From: a bacterium
GTDB lineage: Bacteria > Pseudomonadota > Gammaproteobacteria > Pseudomonadales > Moraxellaceae
NCBI GenBank assembly: GCA_029945725.1
Contig: JAQSDB010000004.1
Coordinates: 62,001-126,000, forward strand
DNA length: 64,000 nucleotides
Direction: 5' to 3'
Below, one piece after another: positions 19,053-26,853 of the stretch. The position numbers were made by a program, and so were the translations under genes. Every line of letters starts with the position of its first letter. Position 1 is the stretch's first letter. The notes below the pieces were generated by a model. That model did not search any database and was not told where the DNA came from. It worked only from the letters and a program-made list of their open reading frames with translations.

Positions 19053-19533
19053 GGGGCGCATCCATTTCGTTATGCGTTCGCATTGCCATCGCATCAGCAA
19101 CGCGCTGCCTGGCCTTTGCCAGCGTATCGGCCAACGAGTCGGAAACTCCCACCTCGACAGCGATCAGCTTGCCGTACTTCTTTGGCTTCATGCGCTCTGC
19201 CACCCACTTGCGGGTATCGATGCGCAGCTTTGACCGCTGCACAGCCTCGCCGTTGAACTGATAACCGGGATTGTCTGGATCATTCTTCTCCATCCAGTCG
19301 TTACTTCCCTCGTCCGCAATGTCATTCATTTCATCGACATGCGTCTCAGCTTGTGCCTCGCGTGCGTGCGCGTATTGGTCTGCAAATTCCTTGCGTGCGG
19401 CCAGCCACTGAAAGACGGTTGCCCTCCCCGGCATGTCCTCATCGGTGCATATACTGCGCAGGCTTTCCCCGTCTGCGAGGCGCTCGCATATCTTGTTCGC
19501 TATCTCTTGCGTGAAATCAGATGGCCTGCCCAT
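19045..19533 (-). CDS. terS: Terminase small subunit (162 aa)
   Basis: The N-terminus carries a helix-turn-helix (ICERLADGESLRSICTDEDMPGRATVFQWL, cited as residues 16-45), then a KEFADQYAHAREAQAETHVDE helix and a TRKWVAERMKPKKYG stretch. This is the common phage terminase small subunit-like pattern, which binds the packaging initiation site. It lies two genes upstream of the large subunit. Confidence 0.85.
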   Translation of the reverse strand: MGRPSDFTQEIANKICERLADGESLRSICTDEDMPGRATVFQWLAARKEFADQYAHAREAQAETHVDEMNDIADEGSNDWMEKNDPDNPGYQFNGEAVQRSKLRIDTRKWVAERMKPKKYGKLIAVEVGVSDSLADTLAKARQRVADAMAMRTHNEMDAPHE

Positions 19534-19536
19534 GGA

Positions 19537-19857
19537 TCAATGCTCAGCCTCTTCAGTCGTCTCATGGACACCACTGCGCTCAAGCCGGCGTATGGCTGCA
19601 CGCTTGAATGCCGCCGCTGTCTGTGCGCGGATCTCGCAACGGCAGATGCGGGCTACGGTAGACTTCGACAAATCCAGCTTTTCAGCTATCTGGTCATAGG
19701 TCAGGCCAGGATCAGTGCCACCATCTGCCCGATCTGAAGGCTCACGAAGCGCCCGCACGAGATCTATGAGCTCATCAGAGTGCTTTGCCCTGTGATGGCT
19801 CTCGCCAATACGTCGCCCTATGTCATTCACCGCAATCATTGTTGTTTTGCGCGCCAT
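19537..19857 (-). CDS. Helix-turn-helix phage protein (106 aa)
   Basis: The ATG at 19857 (MARKTTM) is chosen; an upstream in-frame codon lacks support. A helix-turn-helix is visible at about residues 53-74 (YDQIAEKLDLSKSTVARICR), resembling sigma-70 region 4-like or resolvase-type HTHs. It lies immediately upstream of terS at the early-late boundary, so a late-gene regulator or packaging accessory is possible. That role is inference. Confidence 0.6.
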   Translation of the reverse strand: MARKTTMIAVNDIGRRIGESHHRAKHSDELIDLVRALREPSDRADGGTDPGLTYDQIAEKLDLSKSTVARICRCEIRAQTAAAFKRAAIRRLERSGVHETTEEAEH

Positions 19858-19868
19858 GGCCTTATCTC

Positions 19869-20240
19869 TCAAAATGAAATCTGAATGCCGATCTGATGGT
19901 TGTGGATAACGCAAAATGCAGACTCTCCTATGGTGACGTACTGCCAGACGGCTCTGGCCTTCTCGGGTAGCACAGCACTGATGGCGACATGAGCAACTGC
20001 GCCCAGGCTCATCATTGCGGCAGCCCTTGAAGGTGTTGGGTGCCTGCCCAGCAATGGATTGATCTCGTGGTACTCCCTGAGCCTATCTCCTTCCGGGTAT
20101 GTCGGATTGCGGGCAATGAACAGCGTTTGCCCGGTATCAATGACGTTGAGCCCCTGCCATACGCCCTCGCGTACAGTGTCGGCATCACTCCAGGCGTGGG
20201 CAGTGCCAGCCAGCAGCATCAGAACGATCAGGATTCGCAT
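19869..20240 (-). CDS. Signal-peptide phage protein (123 aa)
   Basis: Residues 1-16 (MRILIVLMLLAGTAHA) form a classic signal peptide with an AHA cleavage site. A second hydrophobic helix lies near residues 72-88 (AAAMMSLGAVAHVAISAVL). The start overlaps the VRR-NUC stop by one base. An envelope protein encoded between nuclease and packaging genes might take part in lysis timing, but no holin or spanin signature is visible. Confidence 0.6.
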   Translation of the reverse strand: MRILIVLMLLAGTAHAWSDADTVREGVWQGLNVIDTGQTLFIARNPTYPEGDRLREYHEINPLLGRHPTPSRAAAMMSLGAVAHVAISAVLPEKARAVWQYVTIGESAFCVIHNHQIGIQISF

Positions 20241-20644
20241 TACAGATACCTCGTGATGACATCGCGGGCCTCGTCGAACGAGTGGCACACGGCGGTTGCA
20301 TAGCCTTGGGCGGCTGCCCTCTCGATAAATTCACCCTGCTCATCCGTCAGGCTGCCGGTGCGTGACTTCATCTCGATAAACATGCCGTGAAAGGTTCCAC
20401 GCGGAACCATCAGGAACAGGTCGGATACGCCCCTGAGCACGCCCTCAGCCTTGAGCTTTGCCGCCACAACGGGGTGACGATCTCCACCATTCGGGATGGC
20501 GAACAGGTGCTTGCGCAGTGCCGGGTACTGAAGCCAGAACCATTCGCAGGTGTTGCACTGGTGCGCGTGCTCTGAAATCTCTTTGCGGCGCGGCGCCTTG
20601 CGAGTCTTGCTGGCAATGGCCTTGCTGGCGTTCGATGCAGTCAT
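20240..20644 (-). CDS. VRR-NUC domain nuclease (134 aa)
   Basis: The VRR-NUC fold is indicated by AIPNGGDRH (about 53-61), GVLRGVSDLFL (about 72-82) with its catalytic Asp, and the FIEMKSRTGSLTDEQ block holding the E-x-K pair. A CNTC cysteine pair near residue 30 is additional. Such small nucleases act on Holliday-type or flap structures. It is part of the replication and recombination segment with NinB and the methyltransferase. Confidence 0.85.
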   Translation of the reverse strand: MTASNASKAIASKTRKAPRRKEISEHAHQCNTCEWFWLQYPALRKHLFAIPNGGDRHPVVAAKLKAEGVLRGVSDLFLMVPRGTFHGMFIEMKSRTGSLTDEQGEFIERAAAQGYATAVCHSFDEARDVITRYL

Positions 20645-20646
20645 GC

Positions 20647-20886
20647 TCACCACCTGCGATTCAGGACGCCAAGGCTCTCGGGCCTGGCATCAATGACAAT
20701 GACGACATCGGCAGTGCCTGATGCCTTCTTGGCTTTGTGGCGAGCGGCAACGACAAAGGCATTTGCTCGGCAGCGATTGCAGATCTTCATCACCCTGGTG
20801 GAGCCATCAGGCATGACCTTCTCGAACATGCTGATGTGAGGATGGGAATTGCAGCGACTGCAGAAGGGGTGCTGTGCGTCAGTCAT
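20647..20886 (-). CDS. Small zinc-ribbon-like protein (79 aa)
   Basis: Two CxxC pairs (CSRC near residue 9 and CNRC near residue 36) suggest a zinc ribbon; the rest is basic. The ATG at 20886 overlaps the stop of the methyltransferase gene. No specific family is recognised. A nucleic-acid-binding accessory of the replication module is likely. Confidence 0.55.
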   Translation of the reverse strand: MTDAQHPFCSRCNSHPHISMFEKVMPDGSTRVMKICNRCRANAFVVAARHKAKKASGTADVVIVIDARPESLGVLNRRW

Positions 20887-21673
20887 GCGACACCTGCCGC
20901 TGCCCGGATGAATGTCGTGGCTGCTTCGGCATTGATTGCATTGCCGTAACCGCGCAGTCGCACCATTCTGGCGGGAGCCCCATCAGCCAGCGGGAATGTG
21001 CCGGGTTCAACTGGCCGCCACTTGCCATCCCGGCAGAACAGCCAGTCCGGATCTCGCCAGATGCCGTTAATCGGTGCGGGGTGTTCGTGCAGAGCTGTGC
21101 CGTTACATCCAGCCGATCCGTCGATAGCTTTCCATTCCGGACGCGCCCCCCCAGGTAACCGCCCTTGTAATCCGACTGCGCTGGCGTTGCCCACCCGGCC
21201 AGATCCTTCGCAGTTGGGGCAGCCATAACGCCCAAGGGTTTCGTGGTCGAACTCATATCCGCAGAACTCACAAGCGGCCAAGAAGTCGGCCACGAACCAG
21301 AGCCGCTGGCGGATATGCGGGGCGCCGATGCCCGCAGAGCACAAATCTGCAGCCCCAAAGGCGTAGCCCGATGCTTCCAGGTCAGTGTGTACAAGGTCGA
21401 GCCAGTTGAGGCCGTCAGCAGACGCAACCTGCTCTCCAAAGACTTTTGCAGGGCAGCACTTCTTGATGAGCCTGTACCAGGCTGGCCAGAGATGGCGCTG
21501 ATCGTCGAATCCGCTTCCCTTCCCTGCATCACTGAATGGCTGGCATGGGCAAGATCCTGTCCATACTTCTCTGTCGTCAGACCATCCAGCTTTGCGCAGG
21601 GCATGACTCCAGACGCCAATTCCGGCGAAAAAGTGGCACTGTCGAAATCCTCGAAGGTCATCTGCTGAAACAT
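20879..21673 (-). CDS. Frame nested in the C5 methyltransferase gene (264 aa)
   Basis: A second long open frame, from ATG 21673 ([10 protein letters not shown]) to 20879, covers most of the methyltransferase gene in another reading frame. Its end, [19 protein letters not shown], and the [16 protein letters not shown] stretch near residue 104 match what I remember of phage proteins annotated as hypothetical. That suggests conservation at protein level, so I list it as a possible overprinted gene. It could still be a long GC-driven shadow. Confidence 0.4.
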   Translation of the reverse strand: MFQQMTFEDFDSATFSPELASGVMPCAKLDGLTTEKYGQDLAHASHSVMQGREADSTISAISGQPGTGSSRSAALQKSLESRLRLLTASTGSTLYTLTWKHRATPLGLQICALRASAPRISASGSGSWPTSWPLVSSADMSSTTKPLGVMAAPTAKDLAGWATPAQSDYKGGYLGGRVRNGKLSTDRLDVTAQLCTNTPHRLTASGEIRTGCSAGMASGGQLNPAHSRWLMGLPPEWCDCAVTAMQSMPKQPRHSSGQRQVSHD

Positions 21674-21782
21674 CGACAATGCTCCTCTCATCAACAATTC
21701 CCGGCGCAATGTGGCCAGCCTTTATCAGTTCACGCAGCCACGCAGCAGCGTGCGGATTAATCTCGTTGTAGTAATTTTTCAC
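20883..21782 (-). CDS. DNA C5-cytosine methyltransferase (299 aa)
   Basis: Motif I FFAGIG is at 51-56; motif [10 protein letters not shown] holds the catalytic Cys at about 80; a FGEQV replaces the usual ENV of motif VI; QRLWFV stands for motif VIII; and YGNAI marks motif X. It transfers a methyl group to cytosine, probably protecting phage DNA from host restriction. The start is a GTG at 21782 overlapping the ninB stop (GTGA). A CxxC...CxxC insert (about 174-195) may be a zinc knuckle in the recognition region. Confidence 0.85.
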   Translation of the reverse strand: MKNYYNEINPHAAAWLRELIKAGHIAPGIVDERSIVDVSADDLRGFRQCHFFAGIGVWSHALRKAGWSDDREVWTGSCPCQPFSDAGKGSGFDDQRHLWPAWYRLIKKCCPAKVFGEQVASADGLNWLDLVHTDLEASGYAFGAADLCSAGIGAPHIRQRLWFVADFLAACEFCGYEFDHETLGRYGCPNCEGSGRVGNASAVGLQGRLPGGARPEWKAIDGSAGCNGTALHEHPAPINGIWRDPDWLFCRDGKWRPVEPGTFPLADGAPARMVRLRGYGNAINAEAATTFIRAAAGVA

Positions 21783-22189
21783 GCGGCCTCCAGCATCACG
21801 GGATACCCCTGGTCGGCACACCACGTCTCAACGCTTCGCATGTAATCGCTGAAATCACCGACATTGAGCCCGGCCGTGCTCATACCGCGCTGCTCAATCG
21901 TGCCGTCAGGCATGCGCACCTCTTCGATGCCGATGAACCAGCGCTTGAATTGCTCGTGCCAGCTCTGGTCACTGAACTGCCTGCCATCCAGCCAGACCGT
22001 TGCGGCGACTTCGCGGTTTAATGCCCAAAGGCGGCGGTTCTGGTCGATGCTGCGCTTGCTCTTGCGGGGCCGAATAATCAGCTCCACCGGGCCAAGGGCC
22101 ATCATCGCCAGGCATATCTCCCAGCAGGCGCGATACCGTGCTGCCATCGTTTGCCGGTCAGTGATAATCCAGACGCGCTCCGTGCTCAT
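21779..22189 (-). CDS. ninB: NinB-like recombination protein (136 aa)
   Basis: The start at ATG 22189 (MSTERVWIITDRQ) overlaps the stop of a tiny upstream gene. The family pattern is clear: KSKRSIDQNRRLWALNREVA at about 44-63, then DGRQFSDQSWHEQFKRWFIG, with a final block of Trp and Asp residues. NinB (lambda Orf) acts as a recombination mediator on SSB-coated DNA. It would work with the annealase, exonuclease and SSB of the rightward operon. Confidence 0.85.
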   Translation of the reverse strand: MSTERVWIITDRQTMAARYRACWEICLAMMALGPVELIIRPRKSKRSIDQNRRLWALNREVAATVWLDGRQFSDQSWHEQFKRWFIGIEEVRMPDGTIEQRGMSTAGLNVGDFSDYMRSVETWCADQGYPVMLEAA

Positions 22190-22281
22190 GGCTTGCTGAA
22201 CCCCCACAGCACGATGAAAACAATTCCGTAGGCCACGCAGAAAATACCGAACGCGCACCAGATTTTTTGCAGGATTCCCAT
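22186..22281 (-). CDS. Tiny membrane protein (31 aa)
   Basis: A 31-codon frame from ATG 22281 to TGA 22186-22188 (begins MGILQKIWCAFGIF, ends WGFSKP). It has one hydrophobic helix of about 20 residues. Its ATG overlaps the TAA of the replication gene by one base, and its stop overlaps the ninB ATG. Coupling on both sides supports translation. It may be a small membrane regulator or serve mainly to couple ninB; function is unknown. Confidence 0.55.
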   Translation of the reverse strand: MGILQKIWCAFGIFCVAYGIVFIVLWGFSKP

Positions 22282-23195
22282 TACGCCTCCCCTGCCGCAT
22301 CAGCAGCCGCGATCACTCGTTTTTTAAATGCCGGCCACTGCTCATCGCCCCATTGCATGCCGAGCTTTCGAGCCATTGCCTCGATTCCGGCGTTGCTTGA
22401 GCGCCAGTCCGTTGCCGGTGCTGCAGTGCTGAACTGGTCTTGCCGTGTCGCTGCCATGGCTGTGTCAACCGGGATGCCATCAAGCCAGCGGGATTGGTTC
22501 AGGTAGGTCATCGGTGCAGGGTCAAACCCGGTTATCCACTGGCTGTGCAGCTTCATGCCGGTGACGTGCCTCAGGATTTCATCAGCGTGCTCGTCAAGGT
22601 TTCGACGCTTCCAGGCCTCAAGGCACTTGGCTTTTGCGACCTTTCGCCCTGTGTTTGGCCAGATCGTCCAGAAATCATCGAACCGGGTGCCGGTCGGGGC
22701 TCGACCCGACGAAGGTTTTTGTTTTGAAGATGAAGAAGAAGATGAAGAAGAAGGGGGGGGTTCTTTTCCTTCTGTAAGGGGGGTTATTAAACCCCCCTTA
22801 TCTTTACGAGGACGCCCCCCTTTGCTGCCGTGTTCTGCGCCGAGAGAGCCGTATGATTTACCCCCCTCTCCACCAGCTGCACGAGCATTTCTGATTCCTT
22901 CATCGCGCACCATGCGGCGAGAGAATATGCAGCCGTCATCTCCCATTGAAGTGACGCCAGCATCGAAAAGCTCAGCGAGGATCTTGTCGCATTCCTTCGG
23001 TGACAGGCCTACAAGACGGCCAATCTGCGCGCTCGTCATAGGCTTGTTGTTGACCACCAGGAAGCCATACGGATCACACTCATGCGCGATGCACATGATG
23101 TTTATCCACAGGCCTTGCGCAGCGAGAGAGCATGACTGCAGGGAGGCGTCTTTGCGCCAGTCGGCAGGATAGAATTGAAAGGCAGGACGCTTCAC
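22281..23195 (-). CDS. Phage replication / replisome-organiser protein (304 aa)
   Basis: Residues 1-105 match the DUF1376-like winged-helix region of phage replication initiators (FYPADWRKDASLQSCSLAAQGLW; GRLVGLSPKECDKIL). A Gly/Lys/Pro-rich linker with a nine-serine run follows (about 150-160), then a C-terminal helical domain (FDDFWTIWPNTGRKVAKAKC) typical of helicase-loader partners. It is the only candidate initiator in the window. Start at ATG 23195 overlaps the upstream gene. Confidence 0.7.
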   Translation of the reverse strand: MKRPAFQFYPADWRKDASLQSCSLAAQGLWINIMCIAHECDPYGFLVVNNKPMTSAQIGRLVGLSPKECDKILAELFDAGVTSMGDDGCIFSRRMVRDEGIRNARAAGGEGGKSYGSLGAEHGSKGGRPRKDKGGLITPLTEGKEPPPSSSSSSSSSKQKPSSGRAPTGTRFDDFWTIWPNTGRKVAKAKCLEAWKRRNLDEHADEILRHVTGMKLHSQWITGFDPAPMTYLNQSRWLDGIPVDTAMAATRQDQFSTAAPATDWRSSNAGIEAMARKLGMQWGDEQWPAFKKRVIAAADAAGEA

Positions 23196-23437
23196 GCAAG
23201 CACCCCTGTCTCAATAACGCGAAGCATGATCGGCTTCATGTACCGGAAAGATTGGCGGCTGATTCGCATCCTCTCTTCGCGCCATGCTGCAAGCGCCCCG
23301 GTATGGCCAAGGCCCATGACTCGCTCGATGTCTTTGTCTGACGCCCTGGTTCTCGTCTTGATGCAATCCAGCAGAGCGACGACTTTCCGGTGATTGCCGA
23401 GCGTCAGCAGCTCGTGAGGGTTGTTTATTTTCTTCAT
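23192..23437 (-). CDS. Small phage early protein (81 aa)
   Basis: The ATG at 23437 (MKKINNPHELL) is used. The sequence is basic and helical, with no recognised domain. It overlaps the replication gene start and the end of the gene upstream, so it is part of the leftward early operon. A helix-turn-helix cannot be excluded for residues 30-55. Function is unknown. Confidence 0.5.
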   Translation of the reverse strand: MKKINNPHELLTLGNHRKVVALLDCIKTRTRASDKDIERVMGLGHTGALAAWREERMRISRQSFRYMKPIMLRVIETGVLA

Positions 23438-23796
23438 GCTGCAACCCACTCCATCACGAGGCGGGCGCGTGCCTTAGGCTCAAGGGCCTTGATGGCGCGG
23501 CCAGTGTGGCGAATCAGGTTCTTGCGCATGGCGATCTTGGGAATGGAGCCCCAGGCATTCGCGCTGGCCGGTGCTGGAAGGCCGCCAGACTCTGACCACG
23601 CCCTGAACTCCTCAAGAGCGAAGGGATTGCCGTGCTTTTCCCGCAGGAACACGGGGAGAGCGTCGAGCGCAGCCTGCAGCCAGTCCTTTCCAGCGTGACT
23701 GAGTGCAACGGCTTGACCGCCACTCTTCAGCTGCTCTGCAAAGTCGAGCTGCAAGCCTTGTTGTTTCGTTGCACCTTGAAGCGTGATTGTGCTCAT
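23434..23796 (-). CDS. Phage early protein (120 aa)
   Basis: A 120-residue helical protein (MSTITLQGATKQQG start) with no signal or membrane segment. A stretch FALEEFRAWSESGGLPAPASANAWGS near residues 58-83 resembles a recurring motif of small phage proteins next to replication genes. It is coupled to the next gene by overlap. Function is unknown. Confidence 0.5.
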   Translation of the reverse strand: MSTITLQGATKQQGLQLDFAEQLKSGGQAVALSHAGKDWLQAALDALPVFLREKHGNPFALEEFRAWSESGGLPAPASANAWGSIPKIAMRKNLIRHTGRAIKALEPKARARLVMEWVAA

Positions 23797-24076
23797 GGGG
23801 ATACTCCGGTTAATTGAAGTGAGTGGTTACCGGATGCGATCCCGGCTTGCTCAGTGCGCGGGAGCATCCCTGAGCGTTTGTTGCATGCGCCTGATTTACG
23901 GCTGCATTTCCCGCATCAACATGGCTGCGTATCGCCTACGCATTCACCACTCACACGACTGCGCTCTGTTTCCGCCCGGTCACTCCGCTCACGAAGGGAA
24001 TACTTCGCGTGATCTATTCCGGCAAAGCGCATGCGTGTAAGTCCTCCTGATTAGGCGCAGGAGGAGCGCCAATTCG
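23797..24076. other. Non-coding stretch in the early leftward operon
   Basis: No convincing gene is visible on either strand here, although short frames exist. It lies between a basic early protein and the replication genes, and could hold leader, antitermination or origin sequences; I see no clear iteron set. Confidence 0.4.
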
Positions 24077-24394
24077 TTATCGACCGCAGCCAGCAGATCC
24101 GCGTATTCCGTTCACGCCAATAAAATCGGCATAACCGCTTGGGATATTCTTCGGGCGCTTCACGCGAAGCGCCGGGTTATCTTTCTTTTCCCGACTCATC
24201 GGGCTCTTTCCGAGGCTGCGGCCCGGCCCTTTCTTTGTTGCGTGGCGCGGACCGCGCTCTTGCTTCACGCGGCGGACGTAGCCGGGCTGTGGATTGGGGC
24301 TCATTCCGCAGAAGAGGCGAATGATTTGCAGCGGACTGAGCCGCTGTGCGTATTGCTGCAGGCCTTCTTTGTTTTCAGCTTCCATTTCAATCAT
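24077..24394 (-). CDS. Basic early protein (105 aa)
   Basis: From ATG 24394 (MIEMEAENKEG) the sequence is strongly basic after residue 40 (VRRVKQERGPRHATKKGPG, then MSREKKDNPALRVKRPKN), so it may bind nucleic acid. No Shine-Dalgarno is obvious. In this position, downstream of cro on the early transcript, an antiterminator is conceivable, but no N- or Q-family motif is visible. It may also be a non-gene. Confidence 0.4.
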   Translation of the reverse strand: MIEMEAENKEGLQQYAQRLSPLQIIRLFCGMSPNPQPGYVRRVKQERGPRHATKKGPGRSLGKSPMSREKKDNPALRVKRPKNIPSGYADFIGVNGIRGSAGCGR

Positions 24395-24608
24395 CCGTAA
24401 GGGGAAAATGTTGCCCGGCTATCCACCACTGCGATCAGATGGCTTCACCGGGGCTATTCGTTACGCGAATTATTCGGATCGAACCGGGCTGGAGGTGTTC
24501 AAGGCCCTTTCGATCTGCCGCCTTTGTTTGTATGCGCAGGAATAAACGGCTTACCCACGTCCAAGACCCTCTTGCGAGCCCGCTTGGCACGGTGTGTTGA
24601 TTCATTCG

Positions 24609-24639
24609 GATCTCTCAGTCCGCAGAGATCCCTCAGTCC
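24609..24639. repeat. Short direct repeat (13 bp, twice)
   Basis: GATCTCTCAGTCC at 24609-24621 and GATCCCTCAGTCC at 24627-24639 differ by one base, with an 18-bp period, at the end of the small gene after cro. This could be a protein-binding or RNA site on the early transcript. Confidence 0.5.
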
Positions 24640-24821
24640 TTCGGCAAAACAAAAACGGCCTGCAATACTTCAAACTCACGACGCCGGGCCTCGATGTCGG
24701 CAACCACGAGATCGCGAATATGTTCACTGACGGTGATTCCCTTCATTCCTGCGATGGCGATGCTGGCGGCGGCTTCTTCTTCGGAAACGTGGCCGACAAG
24801 GTTCTTGCTGAGCTTGCTCAT
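24633..24821 (-). CDS. Small early regulator-like protein (62 aa)
   Basis: The sequence SEEEAAASIAIAGMKGITVSEHIRDLVVADIEARRREF resembles the strand-helix-helix layout of ribbon-helix-helix or plasmid-type small regulators. It starts three bases after the stop of the cro-like gene and is the second gene of the leftward early transcript, like CII in lambda-type phages. Family assignment is tentative. Confidence 0.5.
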   Translation of the reverse strand: MSKLSKNLVGHVSEEEAAASIAIAGMKGITVSEHIRDLVVADIEARRREFEVLQAVFVLPKD

Positions 24822-24824
24822 GGA

Positions 24825-25019
24825 TCAGGCCGCCCCTTCGGTTTCAATGCCCCGCTCATGGCAAAGCTTTTTCAGCTTCTCCAGTGTCGAGGTCATGCAG
24901 TCGGGCTGGCCGCTGCTTATGCGGCTCAGGGTTGGCTGTGAGATGCCGGAATCTTTTGCGATTCGGTACTGCGTGATGCCAGTCGCCAAAAGGGCTCTGA
25001 GGAGATCGGGTGCTTTCAT
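24825..25019 (-). CDS. cro: Cro-like HTH repressor (64 aa)
   Basis: A helix-turn-helix is visible at about residues 16-36 (QYRIAKDSGISQPTLSRIS), on a 64-residue protein of Cro size. It is transcribed away from the cI gene from a promoter in the shared 85-bp intergenic region. The predicted transcript starts only a few bases before the ATG. It probably represses cI transcription to promote lytic growth. Confidence 0.8.
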   Translation of the reverse strand: MKAPDLLRALLATGITQYRIAKDSGISQPTLSRISSGQPDCMTSTLEKLKKLCHERGIETEGAA

Positions 25020-25104
25020 GCCAGCGACTATATACGCTGTAGTTAGTAGAAAGCAATACGTCAGCGGTACTTATGCGCTACTAACGCAAACGTATAATCA
25101 GGAG
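25020..25104. promoter_or_regulatory. cI-cro operator/promoter region
   Basis: CTACTAAC occurs on the plus strand (25078-25085) and inverted as GTTAGTAG (25042-25049), with a related TACTTATGC at 25068-25076. Each outer copy falls in the spacer of a divergent promoter. For cI the -10 is TATAAT at 25093-25098. For cro (minus strand) TTGCTT (25056-25051) lies 16 bp before TATATA (25034-25029). The TATAAT ends six bases before the cI ATG, implying a leaderless cI mRNA. Repressor sites by inference. Confidence 0.7.
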
Positions 25105-25743
25105 ATGAAAAGCATTTCTGAAAGACTCCGCATGAAGATGACGGAGAAAGGATTTAGCCAGTACAGGCTATGGAAGTTGTCTGGAGTGTCTCAGCCGACG
25201 ATCAAGCGCATTTTGGATGGGGAATCTAAGGAGCCAGACAAGAGCACGGTCGTCAGTCTTGCCAAGGCCCTTGGCTGCACTTATGCCTACCTTTACGATG
25301 GGAAAGAGGGCGGAAACGTCGCCCCCGGCCCTGACCTTGCGCAGAAGATCCCCCTCATCTCATGGGTACAGGCCGGCGCCTTCTGTGAATCGCCAGACGT
25401 TTTCCTGCCGGGCGATGCCGAGGACTGGATTCCCTGCCCAACCAGGCACGGCCCGAGCACCTACGCACTTGCTGTCAGGGGTGACTCCATGACGAGCCCA
25501 TATCCGGGCCAGCGGAGCTACCCTGCCGGAATCATCATCTTCGTTGATCCAGACCGGGTCGTAGAGAATGGATCTCGAGTGATCGCCAAAGACCCCGAGA
25601 CTGGAGAGGTCACCTTCAAGGTGTACGTCGAGGACAGTGGCCGGCGCTTTCTCAAGCCGATCAATCCCGCCTACCCGAGCATCCCAATCACGGGTGAAAT
25701 CGGGATTTGTGGCGTCGTCATTGGCAGCTTTATGCCGGAGTAA
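25105..25743 (+). CDS. cI: CI-type repressor, LexA-like self-cleaving (212 aa)
   Basis: The N-terminal HTH lies at about 18-40 (QYRLWKLSGVSQPTIKRIL). The C-terminal domain has the cleavage pair Ala90-Gly91 (WVQAGAF), catalytic Ser128 (RGDSM) and Lys172 (TFKVY). This is a prophage repressor that RecA-bound DNA damage would inactivate, so the prophage should be SOS-inducible. The ATG at 25105 is chosen over a long upstream extension because it opens the HTH domain and directly follows a -10 box. Confidence 0.9.
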   Translation: MKSISERLRMKMTEKGFSQYRLWKLSGVSQPTIKRILDGESKEPDKSTVVSLAKALGCTYAYLYDGKEGGNVAPGPDLAQKIPLISWVQAGAFCESPDVFLPGDAEDWIPCPTRHGPSTYALAVRGDSMTSPYPGQRSYPAGIIIFVDPDRVVENGSRVIAKDPETGEVTFKVYVEDSGRRFLKPINPAYPSIPITGEIGICGVVIGSFMPE

Positions 25744-25747
25744 AAAA

Positions 25748-26197
25748 ATGTCCCATGAGCGCAAAAACAACTCTCTCTTGAATAAGTGGCTCTCTCTACC
25801 AGAGTGGGCCCGGTGGATTCTTTATCTCCCGGCAATAATCTGCATTCCAGCATTGATAATGTTTTGCTTATTAGCGCCAAATATTTTATTTTTCAATTTG
25901 AGCGAGTTCGGAAAATTCTTTTTCAGGATTCCAGCAGGGATTATGAGCGCGGGGTATTTTATATATTTAAGCTTTGAGCTGGCTCCACGATTCAAAATAG
26001 CAATTGGGTGGTCAATTTTCTTAATAATATCTGTATTTAGTGGGATATACCTGATTGTATGCATATATATGATGCACTCCAATGGATTTAAATGGGCCAC
26101 CGTTGGCGACATGATACAAACATTTATATGGTTTCCAGTCGGGATAATTGTGATCCGGGCATATGATACGGATGCCATAAACGAAGCAATTAAATGA
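25748..26197 (+). CDS. AT-rich integral membrane protein (149 aa)
   Basis: At least four hydrophobic helices are visible (about 24-46, 56-74, 84-106 and 118-136) after a polar start (MSHERKNNSLLN). Base composition is clearly more AT-rich than the phage around it, a sign of separate acquisition. It begins five bases after cI and overlaps the nuclease gene, so it should be co-expressed with the repressor in the lysogen. A superinfection-exclusion or lysogenic-conversion role is plausible but unproven. Confidence 0.65.
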   Translation: MSHERKNNSLLNKWLSLPEWARWILYLPAIICIPALIMFCLLAPNILFFNLSEFGKFFFRIPAGIMSAGYFIYLSFELAPRFKIAIGWSIFLIISVFSGIYLIVCIYMMHSNGFKWATVGDMIQTFIWFPVGIIVIRAYDTDAINEAIK

Positions 26198-26694
26198 ATC
26201 GTATTTTCATACCTTTCCTCCTGCCAGCCCTCGCTCACGCCGAAACCTACGAATACGCCTTCAGTCCGCACGGGCAATCCCTGCCCCTAGTGCTGAAGAC
26301 AATCCAGAGCGCGCAGAAAGAAATCCTTGTTGCGGGATACACATTCACCAGCAAGCCGGTGTCCGTTGCGCTCCTTGAGGCCCACAAGCGAGGCGTGAGC
26401 GTCAGTGTCGTGGTGGATGAGAAGTCGAACCGTCATTTCACCGCTGCCCAGTTCCTGGCGAATGCTGGCGTACCAGTGCGGACAGATAGCCATTACCCCA
26501 TCATGCACAACAAGTTCATCGTCGTTGATGGCGTGACGATTGAGACGGGGTCATTTAACTATTCCGCAGCAGCCGCCAACAAGAACGCCGAGAACGTACT
26601 GGTTATCCATGGCGCGCCAGATCTTGCTGGCAGCTATGCGCAGGAATGGCGAAGGCTGTGGAATGAGTCAGCCGACTTACCCACCAAGTATTGA
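26194..26694 (+). CDS. Secreted phospholipase D-family nuclease (166 aa)
   Basis: A signal peptide (residues 1-16, ending AHA) precedes a single HKD domain: His105-Lys107-Asp112 in HNKFIVVDG, then GSFNYS at 119-124. This is the size and layout of the Nuc endonucleases found on plasmids, which act as dimers in the periplasm. It overlaps the membrane protein gene upstream (ATGA). An exported nuclease made in the lysogen might degrade incoming DNA; that role is inference. Confidence 0.85.
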   Translation: MNRIFIPFLLPALAHAETYEYAFSPHGQSLPLVLKTIQSAQKEILVAGYTFTSKPVSVALLEAHKRGVSVSVVVDEKSNRHFTAAQFLANAGVPVRTDSHYPIMHNKFIVVDGVTIETGSFNYSAAAANKNAENVLVIHGAPDLAGSYAQEWRRLWNESADLPTKY

Positions 26695-26709
26695 GCGTCA
26701 GTGAATCAT

Positions 26710-26734
26710 AGCCCCGCCAGCCGGGGCTTTTTCT
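26710..26734 (+). terminator. Terminator of the cI operon
   Basis: AGCCCC-GCCAGCC-GGGGCT is followed by a T-rich tract, just after the nuclease stop. It closes the cI-membrane protein-nuclease unit before the rightward early promoter. Confidence 0.8.
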
Positions 26735-26853
26735 TGCCCGTCACTCCTCCCTACTGAGCCAGCTGAGTCCCTACTGAGCTGGCTCGGTGCCTGTTTTCAA
26801 GACGCCAGACCCCGGCCAATCCGTAATAGCCGCAGCCTGCCGTTCGTCTGGCG

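Noticed and set aside
19869-20240. Holin or spanin call for the signal-peptide protein
   Set aside because: Only one cleavable signal and one further hydrophobic helix; no lysis partner nearby.
24694-25104. Long N-terminal extension of the cI frame
   Set aside because: It would read through cro and both operators; the HTH domain starts at 25105 behind a -10 box.
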